This document shows positions 18,661-27,474 of a stretch of 57,276 nt of DNA, in pieces (position 1 is the stretch's first letter; every line of letters starts with the position of its first letter). The DNA lies in the NCBI GenBank assembly GCA_027619375.1, contig JAQCFL010000003.1:1-57276 (forward strand), written 5' to 3'. The notes below the pieces were generated by a model. That model saw only the letters and a program-made list of their open reading frames with translations, ran no database searches and was not told the DNA's origin. The position numbers and the translations under genes were made by a program. The stretch comes from Verrucomicrobiota bacterium. GTDB taxonomy: Bacteria; Verrucomicrobiota; Verrucomicrobiia; Verrucomicrobiales; Akkermansiaceae.

Positions 18661-19701
18661 TCAGGATCCCACCTTGTCATTAACCCGATGCAGCTGCTCG
18701 ACCGACCCGGGTGCCATCGTTCCTTCCTGATGGATGCCCACATTGAAGGTCATCGGGGCCATGTTGCGGTTGCAGGTACGGATGTAATCGCTCACCTGTT
18801 GGTCGCCATACAGCGGCGGCCGGATCGGCGTGTCGGGCTTGGTCTGGACCCAGTTCTTGTCTTCCAGAGGGGTCCAGCCAAACCACTGCAGGCCGTTGTC
18901 CAGATAGCGGCTCGTGGCCGGGGTTTTGAGGTTGCCCATTTCCCCGGCCCAGTAATCCTGGTGGGTGGTGAACAGGAATTTCTGGTTGAAGCCGCCGTTG
19001 TAGGTGACCAAGCGGCCCGGATGCCCCTTCTTGGCGGCCACCGTGAATTGCTCCCACGGAAACTGGAAGCCGGCCATGTCCGTGGTCACGCTCTTGAACG
19101 GACCACGGGCATCGAGCGAATAGGGACTGTCAAACCACCACGCACTGACCTTGTCGCCATATCGTTCACTCATCAGGGTGATGATCTCCATCAGGTTCCG
19201 GGCGAGCACGTTCTTGTCCTGACCGTCGTAGCCCACCGCCTTGCGCCATTCGGGATCGTTCTGGTTGTTGCAGGAATGATTGTAGTAGACCAACAGGCGC
19301 CTGCCCCTGGCCGCCAGCCCATCCGCCAATTCTCCGAGCAGATCGCGTTCGCAGGTCCGGCCCGGCAGGATGTCGTCGATCACGGGATGCGGGGCGGGCA
19401 GCATTTGCAGGGCGTGGGTCGCGGTGAACAAGACGTAGTCGGCTCCGATGTGTTCGACGGCGGCGAGAAAACCCTTCAGGTCAAAGCCGGCCACGGCCTC
19501 CTGGAATGGCTTCGGTTTGCCGGTGCTCGGAGCGGTTTGTGCCGTCCAATGGACGCCCACTCCAAAGCGGCACTTGGCCAGCCAGTCGGTGTTGGCCCGC
19601 GCATATTCCGGTGCTGGTTTGCCCGTATCCGCGTTTCCCGGTCCGGGCTGAAGCGTCAATGCCGCCGCTCCGGCGGTCTTGATGAATGCGCGTCGTTTCA
19701 T
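18661..19701 (-). CDS. GH29-like putative glycosidase with Tat signal
   Basis: This 346-residue protein has a twin-arginine export signal (MKRRAFIKTAGAAALTL) and a barrel that resembles alpha-L-fucosidases of GH29. CRFGVGVHWT corresponds to the family's FGIFIHWG strand, GADYVLFTATHALQM to the strand ending in the substrate-binding histidine, and WWFDSPYS carries Asp191 at the place of the nucleophile. It is shorter than typical GH29 proteins and lacks their C-terminal beta domain, so the assignment is to the fold rather than to a proven activity. ATG 19701 was chosen because the Tat motif starts there. It lies 32 nt after the GH95-like gene in the same direction and is probably co-transcribed. 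Confidence 0.65.
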   Translation of the reverse strand: MKRRAFIKTAGAAALTLQPGPGNADTGKPAPEYARANTDWLAKCRFGVGVHWTAQTAPSTGKPKPFQEAVAGFDLKGFLAAVEHIGADYVLFTATHALQMLPAPHPVIDDILPGRTCERDLLGELADGLAARGRRLLVYYNHSCNNQNDPEWRKAVGYDGQDKNVLARNLMEIITLMSERYGDKVSAWWFDSPYSLDARGPFKSVTTDMAGFQFPWEQFTVAAKKGHPGRLVTYNGGFNQKFLFTTHQDYWAGEMGNLKTPATSRYLDNGLQWFGWTPLEDKNWVQTKPDTPIRPPLYGDQQVSDYIRTCNRNMAPMTFNVGIHQEGTMAPGSVEQLHRVNDKVGS

Positions 19702-19733
19702 GACTAAGTGGAATCTGCCCGTGCGGTCTGCCG

Positions 19734-21983
19734 CTATTTCGGTTGCGGTGCCAGGCTCAAGTTCTCGTTGACCCGGGTGTCGAGGGTGAAGCGTGCTCCG
19801 GAGACCGTTTCGGTCCTGCCGTCGCCCCGTTTGACCGTCACTTGGCGGTCCGGCCACGGGTTCACCAGCGTGCAGGGCCGGCCTTTCTCGCTGAGGATCC
19901 TCACATACCGCACTTCGCCGTTCTCGAACGCGCTGGTCACCAGGAAGGCACCGAACTGGCGCAAATTGGCGAAGCGTGCATCGACCGCCTTCGGCCAGGC
20001 CGGGAACAGTCGCATGACATCATGGTGCACCGAGCAAAGCATCAGGTTCACGGTGTTGGGGATGGTGGCCACTTTCTCCATGCCGTGCTTGTTGTTGCGC
20101 ATGCCGTTCGGGCGGTACTGGGTGGCCACGAATTCGTGCAGCTTCGCATAGATCACCTCGGGGTGGTATCCGAGCCAGGCCGCTGCGGGGAAGAAGCTGG
20201 TGTCGCCGTTGTTGTCGAACCAGCGTTGCATGTAATCGAGGGTGTTGATCGAGGTCCGGATCAGTTCCGGACTGCTCTCCAGGCCGATCCCCAGGGCTGG
20301 ATAAATGTGCTGGATTCCAAGGGTATTGCCCTTCCAATACTCGGTTCCGACCTCCGAGTAGCGGAAGATGGTCTTCCCATCCACCTCCCGCGTGGGGTAG
20401 GTGCTGAGATGGGTGAGGATGTGTTCCCACTTTTCATGCTTGTCCTGGTCCACGGCCAGCGTCGCGCTCATTTCCAGCGCCGTGCCAAACACCGCACGGA
20501 CCAGGGCGAGCGAGACGATCGGGTTGAAGTCATCCCCGCTCTGCTCATGGATCGAGTCATTGGCGATCACATAACGGTCCTTGTCCTTCTCGAAGGTCAT
20601 GTATGCCTCCCAGAATGCGGTCAACTCCTTGAAATACGGGTACACCTTCCTAGCATAGTCCGGATCATAGGTGGTCTTCCATCGGAAGATCATGTTGACC
20701 GCGCCGTATGCGCCGTTGCTCTTCTGGTTGAAGGTATTGCCACCGCCCTGCCCCTTCGGCGTGATTCCCACAGGATAGAGGATGCCCGGCATGTTGATGC
20801 TTGCCGCCAACTTGCGGGCACTGGGCATGAAATCGAGCAGTGGTTGGTCCTGCACCTCTCCGAGGGCAACATGGTTGGAGCCATAGAGGCTGTAGAATGC
20901 CGCCTGATAGTTGTAGTTCAGGTGATAATCGTTGCCCCACCCGGGGCCATCGGTGCAGAACCACGACCCCAGAATTCCGGGGGGGAAATCCTTGTCCCGA
21001 CAACTGCTGGCGAAAAGGTAGTTGGCCAGATAATACTGGCGCTCGATGACCTTGTCTGGAATCTCGACGAAGCTCTCGGCCCAGAAGTCGGCCCACCACT
21101 TCTTGTGCGCCTCTAGCTGCACGGGCATGGAGGCGATGTCGAATGCCGACATCTTTTTTTCGACAGCGGCGGCAAAGTTCGGGTTTTTGATCCGGCTATC
21201 GACGGCGAACACGAGCACCTGCCGGTTCTGGTCCAGTTCCCCGCGCCTTCCCGCACCGAATCTCCGCATGCAAAGGCTCGCTGCGGCCTGGGATTCCTTC
21301 TCCAGTTCGCGCCGCAGATAGATTCCGTCGAAGCCCTTGGGATCCCGCACTTCAGCCACGCCGCTCTCGACTTTGGTGCGCCGGTTGAGCTCCTTCATGA
21401 CCTGCGGGTGGAGCGTGTAGGGGATCGTTCCGTTCTCCGCCTCGAACTCCATGAAGATCATGTTGTCGACGGCACTGACCCAGATCCTGAAGTGGACGGT
21501 GACCCCGCCCTCCTGCGCGACAGTGCCGGAGGTGATCGCGGGGTAAAGATCGGTTGCGGCGGTGAATTTCGGCTCCGGTTTCGCCGGATCGAAGGCAAAA
21601 GCGGCATCGATCAGCGCCACTGAACGGGCCCCACGGCCCCACATGTCATTTTTGTGGAACCAGAAGCGGATCCTGCCCGGTTGCTGTTTCCTCGGGGTGG
21701 CCCCCTTCTCCGGAGGGCTGGCGCTGATCGACATGGCGATGTCGCCGTTGCCGAGGAGGATGGCATCCGTGGAATAGGGCGCCAAGCCGGTCGGCAACTT
21801 GGTGAAGACCGCCTTGTGCTGCGAAACGATCCGGTGGGACCCGGCCCGCAGGTCCTGCTCCGCCGGCGCGGCATCCGTCCGTCCGAACACAAGCGGTCCC
21901 ATGCCGAACACAAGCAGTCCCAGGACGAGGCGGGTAATGACCGAGGGCCCGAAGATCGCTTGTCCTGTGACCACTCCTTTCAT
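19734..21983 (-). CDS. GH95-like (alpha/alpha)6 protein, paralogue B
   Basis: The 749-residue exported protein has the layout of GH95 (alpha-L-fucosidase or galactosidase). It has an N-terminal beta domain with LLGNGDIAMS, a linker (WWADFWAESFVEI), and a helical barrel carrying WGNDYHLNYNYQ, in which Asn356 and Asn358 match the paired active-site asparagines of GH95. The usual MNYWPA that follows is replaced by AAFYSLYGSNH, so this is at best a distant member, perhaps an unassigned family. The C-terminus is a beta domain (GRPCTLVNPWP). Its ATG overlaps the TGA of the upstream paralogue (ATGA), which implies translational coupling. It has a hydrophobic N-terminus (about residues 14-34). Substrate is unknown; a terminal fucose or galactose is a guess. 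Confidence 0.65.
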   Translation of the reverse strand: MKGVVTGQAIFGPSVITRLVLGLLVFGMGPLVFGRTDAAPAEQDLRAGSHRIVSQHKAVFTKLPTGLAPYSTDAILLGNGDIAMSISASPPEKGATPRKQQPGRIRFWFHKNDMWGRGARSVALIDAAFAFDPAKPEPKFTAATDLYPAITSGTVAQEGGVTVHFRIWVSAVDNMIFMEFEAENGTIPYTLHPQVMKELNRRTKVESGVAEVRDPKGFDGIYLRRELEKESQAAASLCMRRFGAGRRGELDQNRQVLVFAVDSRIKNPNFAAAVEKKMSAFDIASMPVQLEAHKKWWADFWAESFVEIPDKVIERQYYLANYLFASSCRDKDFPPGILGSWFCTDGPGWGNDYHLNYNYQAAFYSLYGSNHVALGEVQDQPLLDFMPSARKLAASINMPGILYPVGITPKGQGGGNTFNQKSNGAYGAVNMIFRWKTTYDPDYARKVYPYFKELTAFWEAYMTFEKDKDRYVIANDSIHEQSGDDFNPIVSLALVRAVFGTALEMSATLAVDQDKHEKWEHILTHLSTYPTREVDGKTIFRYSEVGTEYWKGNTLGIQHIYPALGIGLESSPELIRTSINTLDYMQRWFDNNGDTSFFPAAAWLGYHPEVIYAKLHEFVATQYRPNGMRNNKHGMEKVATIPNTVNLMLCSVHHDVMRLFPAWPKAVDARFANLRQFGAFLVTSAFENGEVRYVRILSEKGRPCTLVNPWPDRQVTVKRGDGRTETVSGARFTLDTRVNENLSLAPQPK

Positions 21984-24280
21984 GACTCGCTGCTGACCAG
22001 GGAGAATGTTGCGCCGGCCTCCGTCTTCAAGACGACCCTGTCGCCCTGCAGCGAATCCACCTTTTTGCCGTCCCGATAGACGTCGATCGACTTGCCGGGC
22101 CACGGGTTCACCAGCGTGCAGGGTCGGCCCCGTTCGCTATGGATGCTGACCTGCCCCACCATGCCCCCTTTGAGTTCGCTGGAAACCAGGAAGGCCCCCC
22201 AGACCCGGAGGTTCGCGAAGCGGGCGTCCTTGTCCTGCGGCCAGTTTGGAAAGAGGCGCAGGACGCCCTTGTGGCCCATGCACAACATCTCGTTGATGGT
22301 GTTCGGAACGATGCTGCAGTTCTCCACGCCGTGCGGGTTGCCCCTGATGAAGCCGTTCGTCGCGGCCTTCGTCCGGATCATCTCGCGCAGCTTGGCGAGG
22401 ATGACCTCCGGGTCGTATCCGACCCGCACCGCGGCCGGGTAGAAGCTGTTCATGCCGTTGCCGTCGAACCAGCCGTTCCGGACATCGATGGTGTTGCGGG
22501 CGACCTCGAGTTCCTCCGGCGGGCTGTCGGGTCCGATCGCCCCGGCCGGGTAGATGTGCTGGATGGCAAGGGTATTGTTGCGCCACCAGTTGGTGCCCTT
22601 TTCGGTGTAGCGGAAAACCTTCACCTTGGGTTTCTCGATGCTGCGGTCCTCGTCCGGGAGTCGCGGGAGGGCGAGCTCCTGGTAGGTCCAGCCGCTGAGG
22701 TGGTCGAGGATGTGATGCCACTTCGCGTGGCGATCAGTGTCGATTCCCAGCTCCTTGCTCATGTCGAGGGCCAGTTCGAGGGCGTTGCGGACGAGCGCGA
22801 GTGAGACCATGGAGTTGAAATCGTGGCCGTTGAATGAGCGCTCATGGATGGAATCCCGGTAGATGACATAGCGCCCGTCCTCGAACTTGAGGTAGTCCTC
22901 CCAGAAATCCGCGATGTCGCGGACCAGCGGGTAGAGCTGCTTCGCATACTCGGTGTCGTAGGTGGCATGCCAGCGCATGGCGATGTTCACGAGGCAGTAG
23001 GCCCCGTTGCTCCGTTGAAAATAGAAGAGCCCCTCCTTCTCGAAATGCGGCGGCTTCGCGTAGCCGTCGTCCGGATAGTTCCGCGTGGTTTCGATCCCCT
23101 TGGGACCGATCCCGACGGGGTAGTAGGCCCCGCGGATGCCCTGCGCGTTTTTCGCATACCACCGGGCGCGGGTCAGGAAATCGAGGATCGGGGCGTGATA
23201 GGGGTCGGCCTGCTCGATGTGGTTGGAGGAATAGAGCCCGTAGAACGGCGCCATGTGGTTGTAATTGAGGTGATAGTCCCCCTCCCAGCCGGGGGCGTCG
23301 GTGGTGTTCCAACTCCCGAAGAGGGGAGGGGGGAATTCCGGGTCGCGACTGGCGCAGGCCATGACGTAGTTCGACAAGTAATAACGCTGCTCGAGGACCG
23401 GGTCGCCGATTTCCACGTAGGACTTCGCCCAGTAATCCCGCCACCAGGCGGCGTGTGCCTGCCTCAACGCGGCGAGGGCGGCCGGGTCCATTCCGGCGAT
23501 CCTTTTTTGGACGTCGTCCAGGGGTGCCGGGCTTTTGAACCGGCTTTGCATCGCGGCGAGAATCGTCACGGGCTCGCCGACCTTGAGCGTGAACTTGGAC
23601 GTTCCGGTTCCGAGCATCGTCATGGCGCAGGCCACCTCGGTCGCGATCTCGACATCTTTTTCGAATTTCCGGGTCACCCACCGTGTCGCCCCGTCGCCGC
23701 CCTGGGCGACCTCCGAGCCGTTACCCTCCTGCACCCACAGATTTACCTCCGCCTCGACGTCCTTGCTTGTGGCCTTCAGCTCCACCACCAGCATGTTCTC
23801 ACTGGCGGCCACCCAGGAACGGACCTCCACGCCCGCCCCGCTCTTGCCACCGGCCCAGTTCGATACGGTCACCGCTTCATACAGGCTCTGTTCGGTGTCC
23901 GACCCGCCTTCCAAGCCGGGAAAGGTCACGTCGATCCCGCCGAAGACCCGCGGACCACTCGGGCCGGTCTTGTAGTCGTGCGCCAGCTTCCAGAAATCAT
24001 TCTTGCAGAGCCAGAACCGCGGTCCGTTGGCCACTTGGCGAACCCTCCGGTTCTCCCCGATCTCCGTGATCTCCGAGAGACAAACGGCCATGTCGCCGTT
24101 GCCCAGCAGCGGACCGTCGACGATTGTTTTGCTGGGAGTGGCCTTGGAGAGGCCACGAAAATCCGCCGTGTAGGGCGACACCACCCGCTTTGACCCTTCC
24201 ACCAGCGTCTCTTCGCCTCCAAATGAAACGGCGCAGGTCGCAAGCAGCAGAACGAGCAGGTCGGGGGGGCGGATGTTCAC
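21980..24280 (-). CDS. GH95-like (alpha/alpha)6 protein, paralogue A (GTG start)
   Basis: The 766-residue paralogue of the next gene has the same domain order: signal peptide (PPDLLVLLLATCAVSFGG), PLLGNGDMAV, WWRDYWAKSYVEI, GWEGDYHLNYNHM with Asn339 and Asn341, and GRPCTLVNPWPG near the end. A GTG at 24280 is the best start. It overlaps the sulfatase TGA as GTGA and puts the signal peptide at the N-terminus, whereas the 80 in-frame codons upstream lie inside the sulfatase gene. Two GH95-like enzymes coupled in tandem suggest related but distinct linkages. The active-site asparagines are kept, but the family's MNYWPA motif is not. Confidence 0.65.
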   Translation of the reverse strand: MNIRPPDLLVLLLATCAVSFGGEETLVEGSKRVVSPYTADFRGLSKATPSKTIVDGPLLGNGDMAVCLSEITEIGENRRVRQVANGPRFWLCKNDFWKLAHDYKTGPSGPRVFGGIDVTFPGLEGGSDTEQSLYEAVTVSNWAGGKSGAGVEVRSWVAASENMLVVELKATSKDVEAEVNLWVQEGNGSEVAQGGDGATRWVTRKFEKDVEIATEVACAMTMLGTGTSKFTLKVGEPVTILAAMQSRFKSPAPLDDVQKRIAGMDPAALAALRQAHAAWWRDYWAKSYVEIGDPVLEQRYYLSNYVMACASRDPEFPPPLFGSWNTTDAPGWEGDYHLNYNHMAPFYGLYSSNHIEQADPYHAPILDFLTRARWYAKNAQGIRGAYYPVGIGPKGIETTRNYPDDGYAKPPHFEKEGLFYFQRSNGAYCLVNIAMRWHATYDTEYAKQLYPLVRDIADFWEDYLKFEDGRYVIYRDSIHERSFNGHDFNSMVSLALVRNALELALDMSKELGIDTDRHAKWHHILDHLSGWTYQELALPRLPDEDRSIEKPKVKVFRYTEKGTNWWRNNTLAIQHIYPAGAIGPDSPPEELEVARNTIDVRNGWFDGNGMNSFYPAAVRVGYDPEVILAKLREMIRTKAATNGFIRGNPHGVENCSIVPNTINEMLCMGHKGVLRLFPNWPQDKDARFANLRVWGAFLVSSELKGGMVGQVSIHSERGRPCTLVNPWPGKSIDVYRDGKKVDSLQGDRVVLKTEAGATFSLVSSES

Positions 24281-25647
24281 GGCGTGGTGGGTAAGGTTGA
24301 TTTTTTTCCGCGCCCCGGCTTCACCCCGGGCACCGGTTTCTTTCCGCTGGGCGCCTCCTGCGCCATGGCGAGGAGACGCGCAACGATCTCGGGATGATCG
24401 GCGGCGACATCCTTCGATTCGCCGATGTCGTCCTTCAAGTTGTAAAGTTCCGCCGCCACATAGGGAGCGGCCTGCCCGCCACCATTTCCCTTGCCCCTTT
24501 TGTTGAACCACAACTTCCATTCCTTCCAGCGGAGCGCCCGGGGCTCCGGGCCGATGTGGTAAACAAAATGATCCCGTGCGCTTTCAGGGGCCTTGCCGAG
24601 GAGGTAGGCGGACTGGTCGACACCATCCAGCACGCGATCCTGCGGGAGGTCGGCGCCCGCCAGCGCCGCGAAGGTCGGGAGCACGTCCAGGGTCGCGAGG
24701 ATGCCGTCCCGGGACTCCCCAACCGGCACCCCCGGGCCGCGCAGGATGGTCGGCTCCCGGAATCCCCCCTCGTAGGCGGAGCTCTTCCCGCCGCGCAGCG
24801 GGAGGGCCGAACCGGTCGCCTGGTGCCCCCCGTGGGACTTCCTGAACTGCTCCTCCTTGGAATTCCACGGGCCGTTGTCGCTGGTGAACAGCACGAAGGT
24901 GTTCTCCTCGAATCCGAGTTCGCGGACCGCGTCGAGGAGTCGGCCCGCATTCCAGTCGGCCTCCTCCATGACGTCCCCGTAGAGATCGCCGCCCGACTTC
25001 CCCTTGAACTGCTCGGAGGCGTCGATCATGACATGCGCCATGGTGTGGGCGAGGTAGAGAAAGAACGGCTTCTCCTTCTTCTGCTCCCCGAGAAACTTGA
25101 TGGCCTCGTCGGTGTAGCGGCGCGTCAACGAGGACATGTCCGAGGTGGTCTCGAGTTTTTCGCCGTCGCGATGAAGGGTGACCTTGCCGCTGTCGTTCGC
25201 GCCCCACGTTCCGAAATAATGTTCGAAGCCCTGGTCGTTGGGCATGAGGCCCTCCTGGTAGCGCCGGTTCGACATGTCCCACTTGCCGATGCAGCAGGTC
25301 ACATAACCGGCCCCTTTCAACACCTCCGCCACCGTGACTTCGTCTCCGTTGGTCCGCCATCCCCCGCCGACCCGGACCGGATAGCGACCGGTCATGAGCG
25401 CCCCGCGCGACGGACCACACACCGCCTGCGCATAGAAGTCGGTGAGCCGCACGCCCTCCCCCGCGAAGCGGTCGAGCCTGGGCGTCTGGAAGTTTTTCGC
25501 CCCGAAGCAGCCGACATCCGCGTAGCCGACGTCATCCATGAAGATGATGATGAAGTTCGGCCTCTCCGAGGCGGAGAGGGCCGTGAGCGTCAGGGCAAGG
25601 GCCGGGCATAGCACCCGGAAGGTTCTCCAAATGAAATGTGCGTTCAT
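24277..25647 (-). CDS. Secreted sulfatase (Cys-type, CGPSR motif)
   Basis: This 456-residue sulfatase has the canonical signature: Cys77 in C-G-P-S-R-G-A-L. It has a signal peptide (FRVLCPALALTLTALSA) followed directly by NFIIIFMDDVGYADVG, and later FTSDNGPW and GKWDMSNRRY. The start at ATG 25647 was chosen because the 112 upstream in-frame codons run into the esterase gene and are not signal-like. A Lys/Arg-rich C-terminal tail resembles those of many PVC sulfatases. Its TGA overlaps the GTG of the GH95-like gene. It lies 37 nt after the esterase gene. No substrate can be assigned from sequence. Confidence 0.87.
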   Translation of the reverse strand: MNAHFIWRTFRVLCPALALTLTALSASERPNFIIIFMDDVGYADVGCFGAKNFQTPRLDRFAGEGVRLTDFYAQAVCGPSRGALMTGRYPVRVGGGWRTNGDEVTVAEVLKGAGYVTCCIGKWDMSNRRYQEGLMPNDQGFEHYFGTWGANDSGKVTLHRDGEKLETTSDMSSLTRRYTDEAIKFLGEQKKEKPFFLYLAHTMAHVMIDASEQFKGKSGGDLYGDVMEEADWNAGRLLDAVRELGFEENTFVLFTSDNGPWNSKEEQFRKSHGGHQATGSALPLRGGKSSAYEGGFREPTILRGPGVPVGESRDGILATLDVLPTFAALAGADLPQDRVLDGVDQSAYLLGKAPESARDHFVYHIGPEPRALRWKEWKLWFNKRGKGNGGGQAAPYVAAELYNLKDDIGESKDVAADHPEIVARLLAMAQEAPSGKKPVPGVKPGRGKKSTLPTTP

Positions 25648-25684
25648 GATCGTTGCTGTGTTCCGCGCGGGGGGGCTTCCGCGT

Positions 25685-27454
25685 TCACTTCCTGGCCGGC
25701 TTTTGCTTGCTCCGCCATGCCTCGTCTTCTTCCAGAACCGTTCTGGCGGCCGCAGCCTTGCGATCCCATGCCTGGGCCTCGGCCGTTTCGCGGGTCGGCA
25801 CCTCCGGATTCTGAATTTCGGGGCTGGCCGTGCGGTCGATCGGCGCATCGTTCCACGCCGGCCAGTCATCGGTCCGGAACGGCAGGGCCGGGCCGGCCCT
25901 GTTGCTGAAGTTGGCGACCGGATGCACGCCCCAGGCATACCGCACCGCCTCGGGCTCCGGCACAAACTCGCTCGAGATGGCAAAGGTGTCGGCCTTCACG
26001 TTTTCCAGCTTGGCCGGATAAAAATGGCGGTCCTTTCCCGCGATCACGAACCCCTTTGGCGGCACGCGCATGCCGTAGGGCGAACTCGCGTTGCTCCCCT
26101 TCGTGAAAGTCAGGACGATGCGCGCCCCGTCCTTTTCCCATTGCTCCATGATCGGGGCGTCGTAGGTGATGCCCTTGACCTGGTAAACCTCGTCGAGGGC
26201 CCAGCGGGCGGCGCGTTCCCCGATGGGGCGTTTGAACGGCGAATGCATCTGGACGTGGCCGAGATCATAGGTCGCCACGATCCCCGTATGCGGGTGCTTG
26301 AGATGGGCCTTCAACTGCGCCTCGCGCACCCCGGAGGCCTTGTGGAGCATGTTCCGCTCCGGTTCGTTCTCGTCGTCCGGCGGACCGAAGGAGGTCATTT
26401 GGACGACGCAGAACGGCATCTCCGCATCGGCAAAGGCCTTGCGCCAGTCCGGGATCAGCGCGGGAAAGGTATCCATGTAGAGGTTGGGCCGTCCCTGGCT
26501 CGCGACGCAGTTGTTGATGCCTTGGTAGAAGAGAACCCCCTTGATGCCGAACTGCCGGATCGGTGCGATCAGGCCGTTGAAGCAGCCCCCCGGAAAACTT
26601 TGCCGGTAGGTGTAGGTGGTCGGCACCTCCGGCTTGGGTGGGGCGGCCCGCCCGGCCGCCTCGGCTTTCGCGGTCTGCTGCTTCCAGCCCGCCATCTTGC
26701 GCTCCAGCTCCCCCTTGTAGTCATAGGCGGCGGCCTCGGCGTCAAAATAGTTGATGAGCGGCAGGGCGGCGGGAACTTTCTCCAGCGACTCGCGGGACAC
26801 CCAGGTCTCCACCACGCTGCCGCCCCAGGAATTGTCGATCAGGCCGATCGGCACGCCGGTGATGGCATTCACGAGGCGGGCGAAGTGATAGCCCACCGCC
26901 GGAAAGTCCGGCGCCGTCTCCGGCGAACTCACCCGCCACACACCCTTCAGTTCCACGTAAAACGGATTGCGTTCCTCAATCGGGAAATTTTCCAGCGGGG
27001 TGGGGCTTGAGTGCAACGGAAGAGTGAGGCAGCGGATGGCGGGGATCCCGGCCTGCGGCATGTCGAGGTCGGAGTCGATGATCCCTCCCGCCGCCGACTC
27101 CATGTTGCTCTGTCCGCTGCAGAGCCACACGTCGCCGATCAGGACATTCTCGAAAGTCAGGGTGTCCTGCCCTCCCTTCACGGTCAGCGCCTGTGGCTTC
27201 GCATTGGCCGGCATGGGATCCAGCGTCAGTAGCCATTTCCCGTCGTCGCCGACGGTGGTCTTCCCGGTCTGCCCGTTGAACTCGACCGAGACCGCATCGC
27301 CCTTGTCGCCCCAGCCCCAGAGGTGCGCGGGCTTTTCACGCTGCACCACCATGCCATCACCAAACACGCGCGGCAGCTCCAGCTTCCCCGCGTCCGAGGT
27401 CAGCGGGAAGACGCACCCCGCCATCACCATCATCATCCATTGCACGTTCTTCAT
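25685..27454 (-). CDS. Sialate-O-acetylesterase-like SGNH esterase
   Basis: This exported 589-residue esterase belongs to the SASA type. Known members remove O-acetyl groups from sialic acids, xylan or pectin, so this one probably deacetylates the glycan handled by the cluster. An N-terminal signal peptide and a beta domain precede the catalytic domain. The serine is Ser116 in WLCSGQSNME; GVLFYQGINN is the conserved substrate strand, and the C-terminal block reads YDLGHVQMHSPFK. The usual Asp two residues before the catalytic His (D-x-H) is Gln here, which may alter the triad or mean another acid serves. It lies 20 nt after the MGH1-like gene in the same direction. Confidence 0.8.
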   Translation of the reverse strand: MKNVQWMMMVMAGCVFPLTSDAGKLELPRVFGDGMVVQREKPAHLWGWGDKGDAVSVEFNGQTGKTTVGDDGKWLLTLDPMPANAKPQALTVKGGQDTLTFENVLIGDVWLCSGQSNMESAAGGIIDSDLDMPQAGIPAIRCLTLPLHSSPTPLENFPIEERNPFYVELKGVWRVSSPETAPDFPAVGYHFARLVNAITGVPIGLIDNSWGGSVVETWVSRESLEKVPAALPLINYFDAEAAAYDYKGELERKMAGWKQQTAKAEAAGRAAPPKPEVPTTYTYRQSFPGGCFNGLIAPIRQFGIKGVLFYQGINNCVASQGRPNLYMDTFPALIPDWRKAFADAEMPFCVVQMTSFGPPDDENEPERNMLHKASGVREAQLKAHLKHPHTGIVATYDLGHVQMHSPFKRPIGERAARWALDEVYQVKGITYDAPIMEQWEKDGARIVLTFTKGSNASSPYGMRVPPKGFVIAGKDRHFYPAKLENVKADTFAISSEFVPEPEAVRYAWGVHPVANFSNRAGPALPFRTDDWPAWNDAPIDRTASPEIQNPEVPTRETAEAQAWDRKAAAARTVLEEDEAWRSKQKPARK

Positions 27455-27474
27455 GTTCTTATCGAGTTGTCCTG

